The notes beneath the pieces were generated by a model. It did not search any database. It saw only the letters and a program-made list of their open reading frames with translations, and had not been told where the DNA came from. A program made the position numbers and the translations under genes. From positions 53,387,157 to 53,451,156 of the forward strand of contig NC_060059.1 of NCBI RefSeq assembly GCF_020283565.1: a DNA stretch of 64,000 nt, given 5' to 3'. Position 1 is the stretch's first letter. Every line of letters begins with the position of its first letter. Of this stretch, positions 30,163 through 42,650 are shown one piece after another. Source of the DNA: Trifolium pratense. Its lineage: Eukaryota > Streptophyta > Magnoliopsida > Fabales > Fabaceae.

Positions 30163-32151
30163 ATGAGGTTCATATCTTTGCTACTCAAATATCAATTATT
30201 AACACTCATTGTCACTTTCATAGCCATTACCAAAGTTAGCTCCTTGAATTTCAGTTTCCCAACCTTCCAACAAAAAGATGAAGCCAAATTGATACGAAGC
30301 AACAACACATATATACAACAAAGTGCCATCCAAGTAACCCCAGATTATAGTACAGTTTCAATGTCCAATTTAGCAGGACGTGCTTTATACAAAGATCCAT
30401 TCAAAATTGCTTCATTCAACACCACTTTTGTTCTCAATATAACTCCTAAAACTACCCCTGGTGGAGAAGGCATAGCTTTTATCTTAGCTTCAGATCCAAC
30501 TCTCCCTGAAAACAGTTCAGGACAATGGCTTGGTATTGTAAATGCTTCCACCAATGGAACTTCTCGAGCCGCAATTCTTGCAGTTGAGTTTGATACACGA
30601 AAGAGTTCAACCGAAGACGGACCTGACAACCATGTTGGAATCAACATAAATAGTATATCCTCAATCATACAAGCATCATTATCAGACACTAAGGTGAATC
30701 TTACATCTAGTACAAATGTATTTATAAGAGTTGAATATTCTAAAGATGTGATATCTGTTTTTGGTTCAATGACTGAAAATTCAAGTGATTCTATGGAGAC
30801 ACTTTTGGTATCTCCACCTCTTAATCTCTCTTCCTATTTTAAACAAGAGGTTTTTGTCGGTTTCTCTGCTTCAACAAGCAATTCCACAGAGCTAAACTGT
30901 TTGAGAGCATGGGAATTCAATAGTATAGATATTGGTAGTAATAAAAAAAATTACTTGTGGATTTGGATTATAATTCCATTGATCATAATCATAGGTGGAT
31001 TAGTCTTTTTCTTCCTTTATTTTCAAAGGAAAAAAAACATGGAGCTTCAAGAAGATACATATCAAGGGATAGAGGATCAAATTCAACACTCATCTATGGC
31101 GCCAAAGAAATATCGACTAAAGGAATTGATGAAAGCGACAGGTGGATTCAGCCCTCAGAATAAACTTGGAGAAGGTGGATTTGGAATGGTTTATAAGGGT
31201 AGTCTTGAAAACAACAAAGAGATAGCTGTGAAGAGAGTCTCGAAAAACTCGCGTCAAGGAAAGCAAGAATTTATGGCAGAAGTTACAACAATTGGAAGCC
31301 TACACCACAAAAACTTGGTGAAACTCGTTGGTTGGTGCTACGAAAGCAAAGAGCTTCTCCTCGTTTACGAGTTCATGCCAAATGGAAGCTTAGACAAATA
31401 CCTATTTAACCAATCAAGTGAATTAGAATTACAATATTCAAAAGTACTTGATTGGAAAACAAGAAATAACGTGATTCGTGATGTCGCCCAAGCACTGGAT
31501 TATCTTCACAATGGATGTGAAAAAAGAGTACTTCATAGAGACATTAAAGCAAGCAACATAATTTTGGATTTAGATTACATTGCAAAATTGGGTGATTTTG
31601 GATTGGCGCGTACAATTCAAACGAGAAATGAAACTCATCATTCAACAAAGGAAATTGCTGGAACACCGGGTTATATGGCACCAGAAATATTTTTAACCGG
31701 AAGAGCAACGGTTGAAACAGATGTGTATGCATTTGGTGTTCTTATTTTGGAAGTTGTGTGTGGAAGAAGACCAGGAAATGTGTATGCACAAGATGATTAT
31801 AATACAAGTATTGTGTATTGGGTTTGGGAGCTTTATGGAAAAGGCGAAATTGTTAGTGTTGTAGATAAAAGGATAAGTTATGAAGAGAATGAAGTCGAGC
31901 GGGTAAACTGGGAAGAAGTTGAAACTGTGCTTGTTCTTGGTTTGGCTTGTTGTCATCCAAATCCAAATGAAAGGCCATCAATGAAAACTGTTTTGATGGT
32001 TATAAATGGAGAAGTTTCTCCTCCAAATGTTCCAATGGAAAGACCTGTTTTTGTTTGGCCTGCGGCTATGCCTTCATGTTTGAAAGTTGGTGAAGATAGC
32101 TCTCTTATCAGTGGAACTCTCACTCCAATTACTCAACTTAGTGGTAGATAG
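30163..32151 (+). CDS. L-type lectin receptor-like kinase 3 (class IX-like)
   Basis: 662 residues from the first ATG, which also fixes the homologous starts of copies 1 and 2. Signal peptide about 1-27, then a legume-lectin ectodomain (AVEFDTR, DGPDNHVGIN). The membrane span is shortened by a few residues against copies 1 and 2 (IIIPLIIIIGGLVFFFLYF), followed by a juxtamembrane with Gln-rich changes (MELQEDTYQGIED). The kinase has GEGGFG from 336, HRD at 458-460, DFG and APE, so it should be active. The kinase half and 3' UTR are nearly the same as LecRK 4 while the lectin halves differ more. It also shares long near-identical lectin stretches with LecRK 1, so the array behaves as a mosaic. 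Confidence 0.95.
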   Translation: MRFISLLLKYQLLTLIVTFIAITKVSSLNFSFPTFQQKDEAKLIRSNNTYIQQSAIQVTPDYSTVSMSNLAGRALYKDPFKIASFNTTFVLNITPKTTPGGEGIAFILASDPTLPENSSGQWLGIVNASTNGTSRAAILAVEFDTRKSSTEDGPDNHVGININSISSIIQASLSDTKVNLTSSTNVFIRVEYSKDVISVFGSMTENSSDSMETLLVSPPLNLSSYFKQEVFVGFSASTSNSTELNCLRAWEFNSIDIGSNKKNYLWIWIIIPLIIIIGGLVFFFLYFQRKKNMELQEDTYQGIEDQIQHSSMAPKKYRLKELMKATGGFSPQNKLGEGGFGMVYKGSLENNKEIAVKRVSKNSRQGKQEFMAEVTTIGSLHHKNLVKLVGWCYESKELLLVYEFMPNGSLDKYLFNQSSELELQYSKVLDWKTRNNVIRDVAQALDYLHNGCEKRVLHRDIKASNIILDLDYIAKLGDFGLARTIQTRNETHHSTKEIAGTPGYMAPEIFLTGRATVETDVYAFGVLILEVVCGRRPGNVYAQDDYNTSIVYWVWELYGKGEIVSVVDKRISYEENEVERVNWEEVETVLVLGLACCHPNPNERPSMKTVLMVINGEVSPPNVPMERPVFVWPAAMPSCLKVGEDSSLISGTLTPITQLSGR

Positions 32152-33060
32152 AAAATTTGATATCATTTAGAGGGGTGTTGTCTAAAGTATGTATGGGTAT
32201 TGGCATGTCTTATACTTTGATTATTGCTTATTATAATTAATAATGTTTTTCACTTTGAAGCACAAGTACTTATAAATTGGTGATGTACTCGTTTGTATTT
32301 GGTATTCGTGGTAATCTCATTGATAGATATATTGAGAAGCTCATTGTTTTTTCCAATTTTATTCTGGTTAGATATATTGAGAAGCTCTTTGATAGAGCTC
32401 AAATTAGGCTTCACCTGCAAAACATTAGAAAACCAATGCCATAATGTTCCTGGAAAATTACACTGAAAGAAAATATGGTTAACAACATATTCATAATGCT
32501 TTCCACATAAGCAACAACAAGATCCCATAAACATACCTTTAATTTTTTCCTCAAAATATCATCAGTAGGAAAGCAAATAGATTTACCGCAAGGAACCCTA
32601 TTGAAGGAGATTGATATGCTAGTGTAAGAATATTTTAAATCAATCTTTCCAGATATAGAGTGATCCCAAACACTAGTGTCAGGAATAAAACTAGTTGAGA
32701 TAGTCATGTTCTCGACGTCATCACACATGTGAGGAATGTTTTGTTGCATAATAATAGTAATAATTGGAAAATGCCATTTTTCATATCTGATATAATCAAC
32801 CAAAGTGGAGTTGAACCTTGAAACAATAGAACCTATCAAGAACAAAAACATCGGATATACGATTATGGAGCCATTTATCTGACGAGAAGTTGATAGTTGT
32901 GAGTTGTGACATTACAATTTTCCAAATACTATTCTCTTGGATTTCCAACATCATATCTTAAACTAGGCCAAATAGAGGATTTTATGTAACTAGAAACAGA
33001 TTTCTTGTTGATGAAGAATCTACTTCTAAGAACATGAGCACTTTGATTGTTAGTGGTTAA
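32152..33060 (-). pseudogene. LINE ORF2 remnant (zf-RVT region), copy after LecRK 3
   Basis: Minus-strand frames across about 32250-32870 carry IDLKYSYTSI, CFPTDDILRKK, CCCLCGKHYEYVVNHIFFQC and TLWHW. This is the LINE reverse-transcriptase zinc-binding pattern (LPTDD..L, CxxC, HxxFxC). The frame is broken between two overlapping pieces. The same remnant, more deleted, follows LecRK 4, so it predates that duplication. Confidence 0.7.
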
Positions 33061-33700
33061 ATGTTTTTCCTGAAGAAATTTCATAAAAGATCGCGTGCCT
33101 TTTGTATGAATGGTTATTGATTCTTCAGGTCTGTGATTCTTCAGTTTTGGTGCAATAGGTACAGGACATTCTAGTCTTCTGTGTTTATGTTCTTTGGGTG
33201 ATAGCTAGTGTTTGATACGAAATATATGGATTTGGTCCAGGTCGAAACTGCGGCTGTATACTGTCTCGATGACAGTAGCAGTTTTTGACTGCATAAAAAT
33301 AGTTCCTTACGCTTCAGGGTTAGGTGCCCTGTGCTGCTGTTACAAGTGCCTAGTGTTGCGCTTGCGGCTATGTTTTGGTGTTTTGATGTAAGGATAGTGG
33401 GTTAGTCTTGCTCTTGTACTCTTCCTGCTGGTGCAGTGATGTTGTAATTTATTACTCTAATTTTGAGAAATTTTTCTCTTATACAAATTTCATTTTGATT
33501 TGTTTCATTCCGATACAAATTTCATTCTGATATGTTTCATTTCTTATCATGTTCATTTTGATATTTTTCTCTAACAGCAGAGTTTCATAGCGGATTATTT
33601 GATGTGCTGCTGCTGCTACACCGACCGAATATGATCGGTTATACAACCGTGAATCTCCTCTGCCCCGACAAAACATTCACCTATAAAGCCTAACATCGAA
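33061..33700. repeat. Downstream module, copy 2 (after LecRK 3)
   Basis: Same landmarks as 27961-29000, without the SINE and MITE. Ends near GGTTATACAACCGTGAATCT. Confidence 0.7.
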
Positions 33701-33818
33701 GCAAAACAGACAGAGTAAAGAGCATCACACAAGATAGCTGATTAAATAATTGGAGCAAAACCAATAACGATATCAGCCCCAGGATTTTAAAAACTTGAAT
33801 CTAAAACAGTGTAAGAAA

Positions 33819-33979
33819 GGTCCCATAAGTCCTAGCTCAACTGGCAAAAAATGCCGAAATTGTTAGGTCAAACGTCATGATCCGGGTTCGAAGCCGGAAT
33901 CTCACAATTATGTGAGTTTATTTTCAGTGAATTTACCACTTCATCTAAGACCGAAAAAGAAAAAGAGAAAAAAAAAACG
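33819..33979 (+). mobile_element. tRNA-derived SINE with 10-bp target duplication
   Basis: 161 bp flanked by GTGTAAGAAA (33809-33818 and 33980-33989). A box CCTAGCTCAACTGG (about 33831), B box GGGTTCGAAGCC (about 33884), then a non-tRNA body and an A-rich 3' tail. These are the standard marks of a plant SINE. The tRNA-like head is too diverged to be a functional tRNA gene. Confidence 0.82.
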
Positions 33980-34149
33980 GTGTAAGAAATTTTTGGTCAC
34001 ACATGTAATATTTAATGTGTTAGGGTGATTATATTAATTAGTTAAATCTAAGTGATCTATTTAGTAAAAAGTTTGCGACTAAGGATATAATTGTCATGAA
34101 AATTATTGTGGAGAAAGCATAAGTATTATTTCTAATTTTATGATAGTTA

Positions 34150-34238
34150 AAATTAGGAATGGGAGTGTGCTCCTCTTGAGGTCTGGGGTTCGATTCTCTC
34201 TGGCGTCAATTTGGGTGAGCTAATTTAGCTTCTAAAAA
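34150..34238 (+). mobile_element. SINE fragment
   Basis: TGTGCTCCTCTTGAGGTCTG followed by GGGGTTCGATTCTC (a B-box-like word) and an A-run. No target duplication found; the 5' part is probably missing. Confidence 0.4.
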
Positions 34239-34242
34239 AAAA

Positions 34243-35790
34243 CTAGTATAACTTACCCGTGCTATCGCCCGGGTTAATGTTCTATGAAAAATATAGATCA
34301 TTTTTTTTCACACATGAAAAATATGGATTATTAAAATTTTAATATTGTGATTTTTTTTAATTATTTGTAAAATTAATTTTATATTTAATGTAATAGTTTA
34401 TTTAAATATGATAAAAGATCCAAATTTTGGAGATTTTAAGGAGAAATGTCATAATGGAGAGTGATACTCCACTCCCCGTTCCCAACTCACATGTTCATAT
34501 ATTTGTTCTTTTATTTTCATAAAAAAAATGTCATTATGCAAAAACTAATCTAACGGTTAATATATTTGTTCTTAATCGTCATCTCTCTCCTTTAGACATT
34601 TGTTTTCTTCAGGAGTATTTTATCTCATGTCCCAGTGTGAAAAAATTTGTAGAATTGTTTGTCATTTGTTTGACACAAAAAAAATTATATAATTTTTTTA
34701 AGCATATCTCATTTGTTAATGTGCAAATTTTAAAAAATGTATCTATTTGTTTTTATTTTTTATTTGTTTATTTTACAGTGATGTATGGAGAATAAAAATA
34801 AAGTAATACATGATATTATTACTTTTAATTCTTTTTTTATATATATAAAATCATTGTTACTTTCCCTACTTTCAATTGATATCGTATTTTTTATATAATA
34901 AAATCTACAAATGTATGTCTCACCCCGTGTAAGTTATTTTTTGCTTAATACCTCCATGTAGGTTATTTTTTTTTATCAATACCCCCGTATTTTAATATTT
35001 TGTTTGGTACAAATCACTTGTATTTTTTTTATTAGAAAAACCCGTTAAGGTAAACCATAATTAATAGAATAATAAAATGAAATAGAAAAATAATCTATGA
35101 AGTCAATTACTTCATTCCTTTTATATTTCAGACAATGACACATTTTTCTGTACTTGATAAGTATGATGTTTAAGAATAATTTTTTTTAAGCATATCAATT
35201 TCTCAATTCCACATTTTTCCAATTCATTCTATAGTATAGTCATTCGAGGAGTTTCTATTATTTTATCAGTGTATTTGTTAAATATCACATGAAAAATTAG
35301 ACAAATAAAAAAATAATGAGTAAAAAAATAGAGTACAACATTTATTTATAAATAATAGTAAAAAAACATTTATAAGCATGATTTAAATCCAATAAAAAAT
35401 AATATGAACAACAATTCTTTTTTAATAAGTAAACATATGATTAAAAAAAATGACAATAAAATATAAAAAATATAAATAAATACTTAAAACTCTAACATCA
35501 ATTGATAATACTTAATCCTAATTTGAATAACAAACAATGTTGTTCTTCCGTATATGGACCCGCTGCATAAATTATTTTCATATTTTTTGTGCATGTATAT
35601 AATGTAAAAATAATTTGTTGTAGAACTACTCATTTATGTTAAAGGTAATTTAGACAAATGCACTCAAATAATAATCCAGTTTTTTTTTACTAATCAAATA
35701 ATAGGTGCCACCTATTACATAGATTAAGGAGAGGTTGCCACTTAGGAGAAAGATCATGAAAGAGAAACTTATAAACATATAAATAATAGA
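34243..35790 (-). mobile_element. Helitron-like element, non-autonomous
   Basis: On the minus strand it starts A|TCTATTATTTATATG (end at 35790) and finishes with a GC-rich hairpin (ACCCGGGCGATAGCACGGGT, 34256-34275) followed by CTAG|T at 34243. This matches the Helitron rule: 5' TC, 3' CTRR with a hairpin 10-12 bp before, inserted between A and T. The interior is AT-rich and non-coding (no Rep or helicase). A second similar 5' end lies at 36526, so the true left partner could be either. Confidence 0.6.
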
Positions 35791-35805
35791 TAATAGATAT
35801 TATAG

Positions 35806-35960
35806 ATACTTTCTGCGTCCCAAAATATAAGCAAAAATTGATCAACTAAAGTGGATAAAAGTGAAATTAAACATTTGAAACATTTAAAAATTAGTCAAAA
35901 TTTCTTAGAAAAATGACCAATTTATCTAGACGATATATTTCACCATTCCAAATTATAAAT
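35806..35960. mobile_element. Stowaway-like MITE remnant
   Basis: TTCTGCGTCCCAAAATATAA followed by GCAAAAATTGATC resembles the CTCCGTCCC-type end of plant Stowaway MITEs. The right end (mirror image) was not found. Confidence 0.35.
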
Positions 35961-37900
35961 TTTTTTCTCAACTTATAAAGAAAAAACCATTTTTTTAGTT
36001 AATATCTAAAGAAGACAACTATTTGAAATTGTACAATTATTTTAATTTTAATTTTTTTTTTTGAAAAATTATTTTCCTTTAATTAGAATTAGAATTATTT
36101 GAATCGATTTTTTTTTATTGAATTATTTTTGTATTAGAATTATTTGAATTGAATATTTCCTTTTTAAATAGAAAAATTAATGTCATGTATTTTTTCTGAC
36201 GCAACTATAATGTCATCTATTAGAATATTAAGAATAAAAAAATATTGTTGAACATTTTTTAAATGAAGCAAAAATCTAAACATTGAATACTGTTCAAAAT
36301 AATTTATAAGAATACAATATTTCTATATATATTTATAATTTAGCATTGATTATTAAAGGAAACTCTTAAATCTATATAAAAAAATGTAAAAGTTCTAGTT
36401 AAATGACACGTAGGCTGTGAAAGCGTCATTGAATGACATGTAGGATGATTTTTTGAGGAGTTTTGAGAGACCGCCACATATGAATTTTATCATGAGAGAG
36501 AAACTCTCAAATATATAAATAATAGATTAGAAATAATAATCATGAGTCATGATTCTTCATGAAAGACATGTTACTCTTATAAATAAAGGTTATGGTCTCC
36601 TATTTTAGACACAATTACATTACAAATTACAATTCTCTTTATCCCAATGAAATTATAATTGGAAGTTAATTTCATAAATTCAGACGTCATCAGGATTTCA
36701 ATGATTCTTCAGATATGCTTCTGCATTCATCATCTTGAATTGACATGGATTTGTAGTGATACTTTAGTTTGTTAAACATGTTTCTTGTTAATATTAATTT
36801 GGTTTATATATATAAGAATTAGAAACATGTTAATTGTGAACAATTAATTTGGTTTTCAATTATATTCCAACAAACAGATCAACTGATATCATACATAAAT
36901 ATTAGAAAAATAATAAGGTTTTATATTTGAAAAGCCATGGTTGACTTTCTTGGTAATATACTTCAATAAAATTAAGGTAGTAATAATATATGAAATAAAT
37001 TTGAAAGAATCGTGATAATATATAAAATAAGTTAGAAAGAGTCCTGGTTGAATTTTATTTTTTTACCAATATAAGTTTTCTTTTTATACAATCTTTTTTG
37101 AACAAGTCTTATTATACAATGTTACTTATATGAATAAGAATTGATTTTTTTACCGTTTTTAGTGATGACTAATATTCATTAAAGAATTTGTCAAAAAAAA
37201 ATATATTCATTAAAGAATAAAGGAACTAAAGATCGTGACTGTTTGGTTAAGGGTTTAAATCTCTTATACCACTTCGACTAATTTATTGTTGGTAACCAAG
37301 CTCTTACCCTATGGGGATGCAGGGTGAGCGATGGCATCAGACCTCAAAATTTTGGGAGCCTCATCTCAAAATTTTGAAGTCCTATAATAATAATAATAAT
37401 AATAATAATATATCATTAGTGTTTATAATTAATATCCTACGTACTTAATAGATTAATTTGGAGTACTATAATAATAGATATATATTACCAATTATCATAA
37501 AATATCATATGTTTAGGAATTAGGGTTCTAACTACTGACAACTTATTCACAACTTTAAGGTGAAAATTCAAATGATTTTGTGGAGTTCCTTTTAGGTATA
37601 TTTATTTTTTTTTAGAAATGAACTCCATAAGTTTCTTCAATTTATAAGAAAATTCGAAAACTCAAATAATTGACTTCGATCTTCGCATGTACGCGACATG
37701 TAGAACAGTTGTTGTTCGATAACCGTCTAAAGTTATTCCCTCTCATCTTCTTTTGCTGTTCGAAGGAGGCAAGCGCACTAAAAACAAGTTTTTCCACTAG
37801 AAATTCAAATTGTGATAAGATTTGTTTTGACGAAAAATTGTGATAAGATGTGTACCGGAATGTTCATCTAATAATAAATAACCTTATACCACACTAGTAG
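35961..37900. other. Gene-free AT-rich DNA
   Basis: No gene found. It contains a second Helitron-like 5' end on the minus strand (A|TCTATTATTTATATATTTG, end at 36526), an (ATA)n run at about 37387-37411, and a degenerate tRNA-like SINE remnant near 37217-37300. Confidence 0.45.
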
Positions 37901-38057
37901 AAGCAATCCAAGGTGAAGGTTTTATTACTACGAAAGAACGTAAGAAATTTCCAAGTAATAGAGGATGATTAAAATACAAAGAATTCAAACACTCTATACA
38001 AGTATATAAATCATTCCATCTCTACTTCACTAGCAAATATCTTATAGAAATCAGATT
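37901..38057 (+). promoter_or_regulatory. Displaced ancestral promoter of LecRK 4
   Basis: Carries the LecRK promoter landmarks in order: AAGAAATTTCCAAG, CAAAGAATTCAAACAC, AAGTATATAAATCATTCC (TATA, about 38001) and ATCTTATAGAAATCAGA, which corresponds to the leader of the other copies. The sequence is cut at 38057 by the Copia LTR and its downstream partner resumes at 59243, 21.2 kb away. Confidence 0.75.
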
Positions 38058-38260
38058 TGTTATGATATAGGAGTATTGTGATTCTCTTATTATTAGACTT
38101 TATATTGTAATTATGTTAGGATCAATTATCTTTTATGTGTAATTACTTTCTTTGTCTCTTTGTCTCAAATCCTATAATATAAATAGGAGCACTTGCTTGT
38201 ACTTAAACAAAACACAAAAATATATACAAATGTCTTTTTATATTTTCCTGAGTTTCTACA
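38058..38260 (+). repeat. 5' LTR of the Copia element
   Basis: 203 bp with TATA-like CTATAATATAAATAGG (about 38172-38187). Confidence 0.93.
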
Positions 38261-38634
38261 TTGTATCAGAGCTTAGATTTTGTTTGGCTCTTACCTTTTG
38301 CCAGTTTTCCTGAGTATTTTTTTTTTTTACTGCCGCCACTTCTAATCGGTGCTTCACTGATTTATTAAAGCACCACAAATCCTATTTTCGGTGATTATTT
38401 CTTTTCACTCCATCTTAATCTCTTAAAGCACTAGCTTGATCCCTTTTGTTATTTTGCCAACCAATCACCATACATCAACCTGATATCATCAAAAACAGTA
38501 AGCTTTTCACCAATTAATCTCCTCCCCTTCAAATAGTAAACGTGTTCCTTCACATACTATTTGAGTGAGATCTAATTCTCTACGGTTACCGATACTGCTC
38601 TAACAGTATTAATTTCGTTGAAGCCATAGTAATA

Positions 38635-41345
38635 ATGGAGAAATCCGAGGTCACGGTCCCTATTACGGTTACTCTCAACGGCTCTAATTATGATCAATGG
38701 ACTGAAGCGATGTGTGGATTCTTGAAAGGTCGGCGGCTCTGGCGATATGTGACGGGTGATAAAACGTGTCCCACAATCGCTGCTAATGAACAGGCTGAAG
38801 CCTTTGCTGACAGATTAGAGGAATGGGATAGCAAGAATCACCAGATCATTACTTGGTTTCGCAATACCTCAACTCCAGGTATCCATATGCAATTTGGACG
38901 ATTTGAGACAGCCAAAGAGGTATGGGATCATTTAAAACAACGTTATACTATTTCTGATTTATCTCATCAGTATCAATTGTTGAAAGATCTTGGTAATTTG
39001 AAACAACAATCTGGTCAGCCTGTTTATGAGTTTTTAGCACAAATGGAAGCAATATGGAATCAATTAGCCTCGTGTGAGCCTTCTCTGAAAGATGCAACCG
39101 ACCTAAAAACATATGAGAAGCATCGTAATCGTATTCGGCTAATTCAATTTTTGATGGCTCTCACTGATGATTATGAACCGGTGAGAGCATCTCTGCTGCA
39201 TCAAAACCCTTTACCTACACTAGAGAATGCTCTTCCTTGTCTTAAGTCTGAAGAAACTAGATTGGGACTGCATCGTCCACAAAATGATCTTGCCTTCGCA
39301 GCTACCAATAAAACTACCAATTTTTGTCGTCATTGTCGCAAGCCTGGACATTCCTTCTCTGATTGCCCCAATGTGGAATGTCATAATTGCATGAAAAAGG
39401 GTCATATTGCTTCAAACTGTTGTCGATACTGCAAGACACCCGGACACTTGATTCAGAATTGTCCCACTCGCCCTCCGCGATCTGATCAAAAGAAGAATCA
39501 ACAACGTCCCAACTTTTCGAAGCCTGCACTTGCAACTGCTGCTGCCAATAGTTCTGCAGAATCCTCCCGGTCTACCTTTTCTGTCACTGATCTTGAGTCT
39601 CTGCTTAGACAACTTCTTCCTTCTGGTAACGGTAATACTCCCGCCGCTCTTTCGACCACACCAGGTAATTCAAAATGGTATTTAGATTCTGCCTGTTGTA
39701 ATCACATGACATCTACATCTCACTTATTTTCTTTCCTATATGAAAATACCACTACTCAATCTATTCACACTGCTGACGGATCCCTTATGCCTGTAACCCA
39801 TAAAGGTTCTATCTCATTGTCCAATTTAAGCTTACCCGACACATATCTCATTCCTAAATTAAGTTTTAACCTTATCTCTGTTGGCCAATTATGTGATCTT
39901 GGTTATGAACTTACATTCTCTTCCTCCGGATGTCGTGTGCAGGATCCGCGGACGGGACAACTCATAGGGACTGGATGTAAGACCGGAAGGCTATTTGAGC
40001 TCACTAAACTGCATGTTCCTCAAGTGCCTAACATATGTGCCGCTTCCAAAGATTCTTCCTTTTGACTTTGGCACTGTCGTCTTGCTCATAGCTCTATTGG
40101 AAAAATGCGTCATCTTGTGTCTCAAGGTCATTTAGGATCTGTTGCAAATGAGTCTCTTGAATGTACTTCTTGTCAAACTGCTAAGCAACCTGCTTTATCA
40201 TTTAATAAAAGTACCTCTATTTCAATTTCATCATTTGATCTTGTGCATTCTGATATATGGGGTCCTGCTCCCACCCCTTCAATGGGAGGTTCTCGGTATT
40301 TTGTGATATTTGTTGATGATTATTCTCGATTTACTTGGATATTCATGATGAAAAATCGGCATGAACTTCCTCAAATTTACATTAACTTTGCCAAAATGAT
40401 TAAAACACAATTTTCTAAAACAATTAAGGTTTTTCGCCGAGATAATGCAATGGAATATCGTGATTCCAAACTCTTATCTTTTCTTCATGAGCAGGGTACT
40501 TTGTCTGAATTTTCATGTCCATATACATCTCAACAAAATGGTCGTGCCGAGAGAAAGCATCGTCACATTCTTGACTCAGTTCGTGCCATGCTTATCTCAG
40601 CCTCTTGTCCAGAACGTGCTTGGGGTGAAGCTGCTCTTACAGCTGTCCACATAATCAATCGTCTCCCTTCCTCTATCATCGGCAATGTCTCTCCCTTTGA
40701 ACGTCTTTATCTCACTACACCAGACTATAACTCACTTAAGGTGTTTGGTTGTGCCTGTTTTGTCCTCCTTCAGCCCCATGAATATACTAAACTTGAGCCC
40801 CGTGCTCGTCTATGTTGTTTTCTTGGTTATGGGACTGAACACAAAGGTTATCGATGTTGGGACCCAATATCCCAACGCATTCGTACCTCTCGTCATGTTG
40901 TCTTTTGGGAACATATAATGTTCTCTTCCTTGTCGAAGTTTAAGTCAATCCCTTCTACTTCAACTCCTCTCTTTACTAACCCTGATGTCGATTATTTTCC
41001 TAGTGACACAATTGCAGGTTCTGAGACGCATGTAGGTTCATCTAGTGAGCTTCCGATGCCTTCCGATATTCCATCCACTTCTAGTGATGATGTTTCGTCT
41101 GTTGATCCTGAACCGCCCACTATTGAGCTTCCTCCACGGGTAAGAAATCCACCTCCATACCTTCGTGATAATTATCATTGTTATTCCACTATGCTTCACC
41201 ATCATGAACCACAATCCTATAAGGAAGCATCTGCAGATCCTCATTGGCAGCAAGCTATGCAGGAAGAATTACACGCATTAGAGAAAACCCACACATGGGA
41301 CCTTGTCGATCCTCCTTCTGATAAGACTCTTGTGGGATGCAAGTG
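38635..41345 (+). pseudogene. Copia gag, protease, integrase and RT start (interrupted)
   Basis: The frame starts at ATG 38635 with the Copia gag N-terminus (LNGSNYDQWTEAMCGFLKG). It then has three CCHC knuckles (CRHCRKPGHSFSDC, CHNCMKKGHIASNC, CRYCKTPGHLIQNC; 39327-39464), the protease word WYLDSACCNHM, pre-integrase LWHCRLAH and integrase core HSDIWGP, RRDNAMEY, QQNGRAERKHRH. A TGA at 40063-40065 falls between protease and integrase. RT begins (EKTHTWDLVDPP, GCKWV) and is cut at 41350 by the Athila-like insertion; the open frame beyond that reads insert sequence. The protease word has Ala where the family usually has Gly. Confidence 0.92.
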
Positions 41346-41350
41346 GGTGT

Positions 41351-42650
41351 TGATGGATAAATTTCGCAAGTGCACGAAAACCACGTAGTAATAAAAATAT
41401 CGATCCACAGGGATTGTGTGATCAAACTAGTCGAATCGTGTTCATAGACATTATACAGAAAATACACATAAATTGGGGGTATGTTGAGTAATGAATTGCT
41501 GGAAAATGTGCTTGATAATATGGAAAAGCGAGGTAGAATCATCGGAATCGCCTAGTCTATAGCTAACCGCATGCAACCTACAATGTCATAAGATCTACTC
41601 AAGTATTCACAACTAGATCGACAAATTAGTGAATCGCAATCTCTTGTCAAAATCCACTCTATTCGTTGTCGATACTCCCCCGATCTCTCGGGCGGAAGCT
41701 ACCTACAACGAATGATATTAACGCGCGTCAATCGTTCGCTACACTCTATGCCTCAATCTCTCGACCGGAGACACTCGAGCGCTCAATACAATTCAGTTCA
41801 GACATTAAATCAATACTCTCGCACGTGACTTAACTCAAAATCATTACAACACTAATGAAGGATTGTAAAGCATTAGAAACAGACTTGAATTGAATGAATA
41901 CTATAAAAAGAGTATGATCTTACACAATTGCAGGTTACATTCAGCTGAACTACATCCTAAACTATCCTAGATTCTACCTCCGAGGGAGTTTAGCTCCTCA
42001 TCGTTCTTCGTACGCTTCCTCGCTTCATCGCCACGGCTTGTGAATCCATGATCTGATGCGCTTGGAGCTCTCCGCTGGAGTGTTGAATCACGATCTTCAA
42101 GTTCCAAACCAGAATGTAGTGAAAAGATGCAGAATTTTCCAACCCGAAAACAGAATTATGCAGAAAATATATATACAGAACGCAACCACGCCGCGCGCCA
42201 GATCCATCACGCCGCGCGTGGTTGCAAATCCATCAACTACGCCGCGCGTGGTAACAGAATCACGCGGCGCGTGATCAAGTCAGAGGCAATCTTCTTCTTC
42301 AATCAAGACGTCACGCCGCGCGTGGTCCAAAGCTACGCCGCGCGTGGGCAAGTCAGAGAGCAATCCAGTTCCTGCACAAAGGTTCACGCCGCGCGTGGTC
42401 AGTTATCACGCCGCGCGTGATCAGATTAAAAATCTTGGCTCCCTGTGAGCTCCATCACGCGGCGCGTGATGGGCTACGCCCCCAGCGTAGTGAAAATCCT
42501 CCATTTCCTGCAGTTTTTCCTGTTTTCTTGCAAATCAAGTAATCAAGCTAATGGTTAGATTTCTCTCATATTTATTGCTAAAAACCTACTAAAATGTATC
42601 TAATGTTGCTAAAATAGGCATGGATTAGAGAGTGTGACGATTTGTCATCA
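41351..42650 (-). repeat. 3' LTR of the Athila-like element
   Basis: 1300 bp. Includes the CG-rich word cluster at 42186-42495 (separate entry). Confidence 0.93.
42186..42495. repeat. CG-rich near-palindromic word cluster (3' LTR copy)
   Basis: About ten copies of a 12-14 bp word, ACGCCGCGCGTG or its partner CACGCGGCGCGTGA, 15-60 bp apart, closed by ACGCCCCCAGCGTAGT. The spacer sequences are ordinary and unrelated to each other. The same set lies at 57172-57481 in the other LTR. Confidence 0.85.

Noticed and set aside
33829..33905. Functional tRNA gene
   Set aside because: A and B boxes are present but no cloverleaf could be paired, and the 10-bp target duplication and A-rich tail show a SINE.
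41355..41388. C-terminal end of the 40105-41388 open frame (MDKFRKCTKTT)
   Set aside because: These codons belong to the Athila-like LTR, not to Copia reverse transcriptase.
42127..42420. 97-codon Ala/Arg-rich protein (also 57113-57406)
   Set aside because: Produced by the CG-rich word cluster inside the LTR; exists twice only because LTRs are duplicated.
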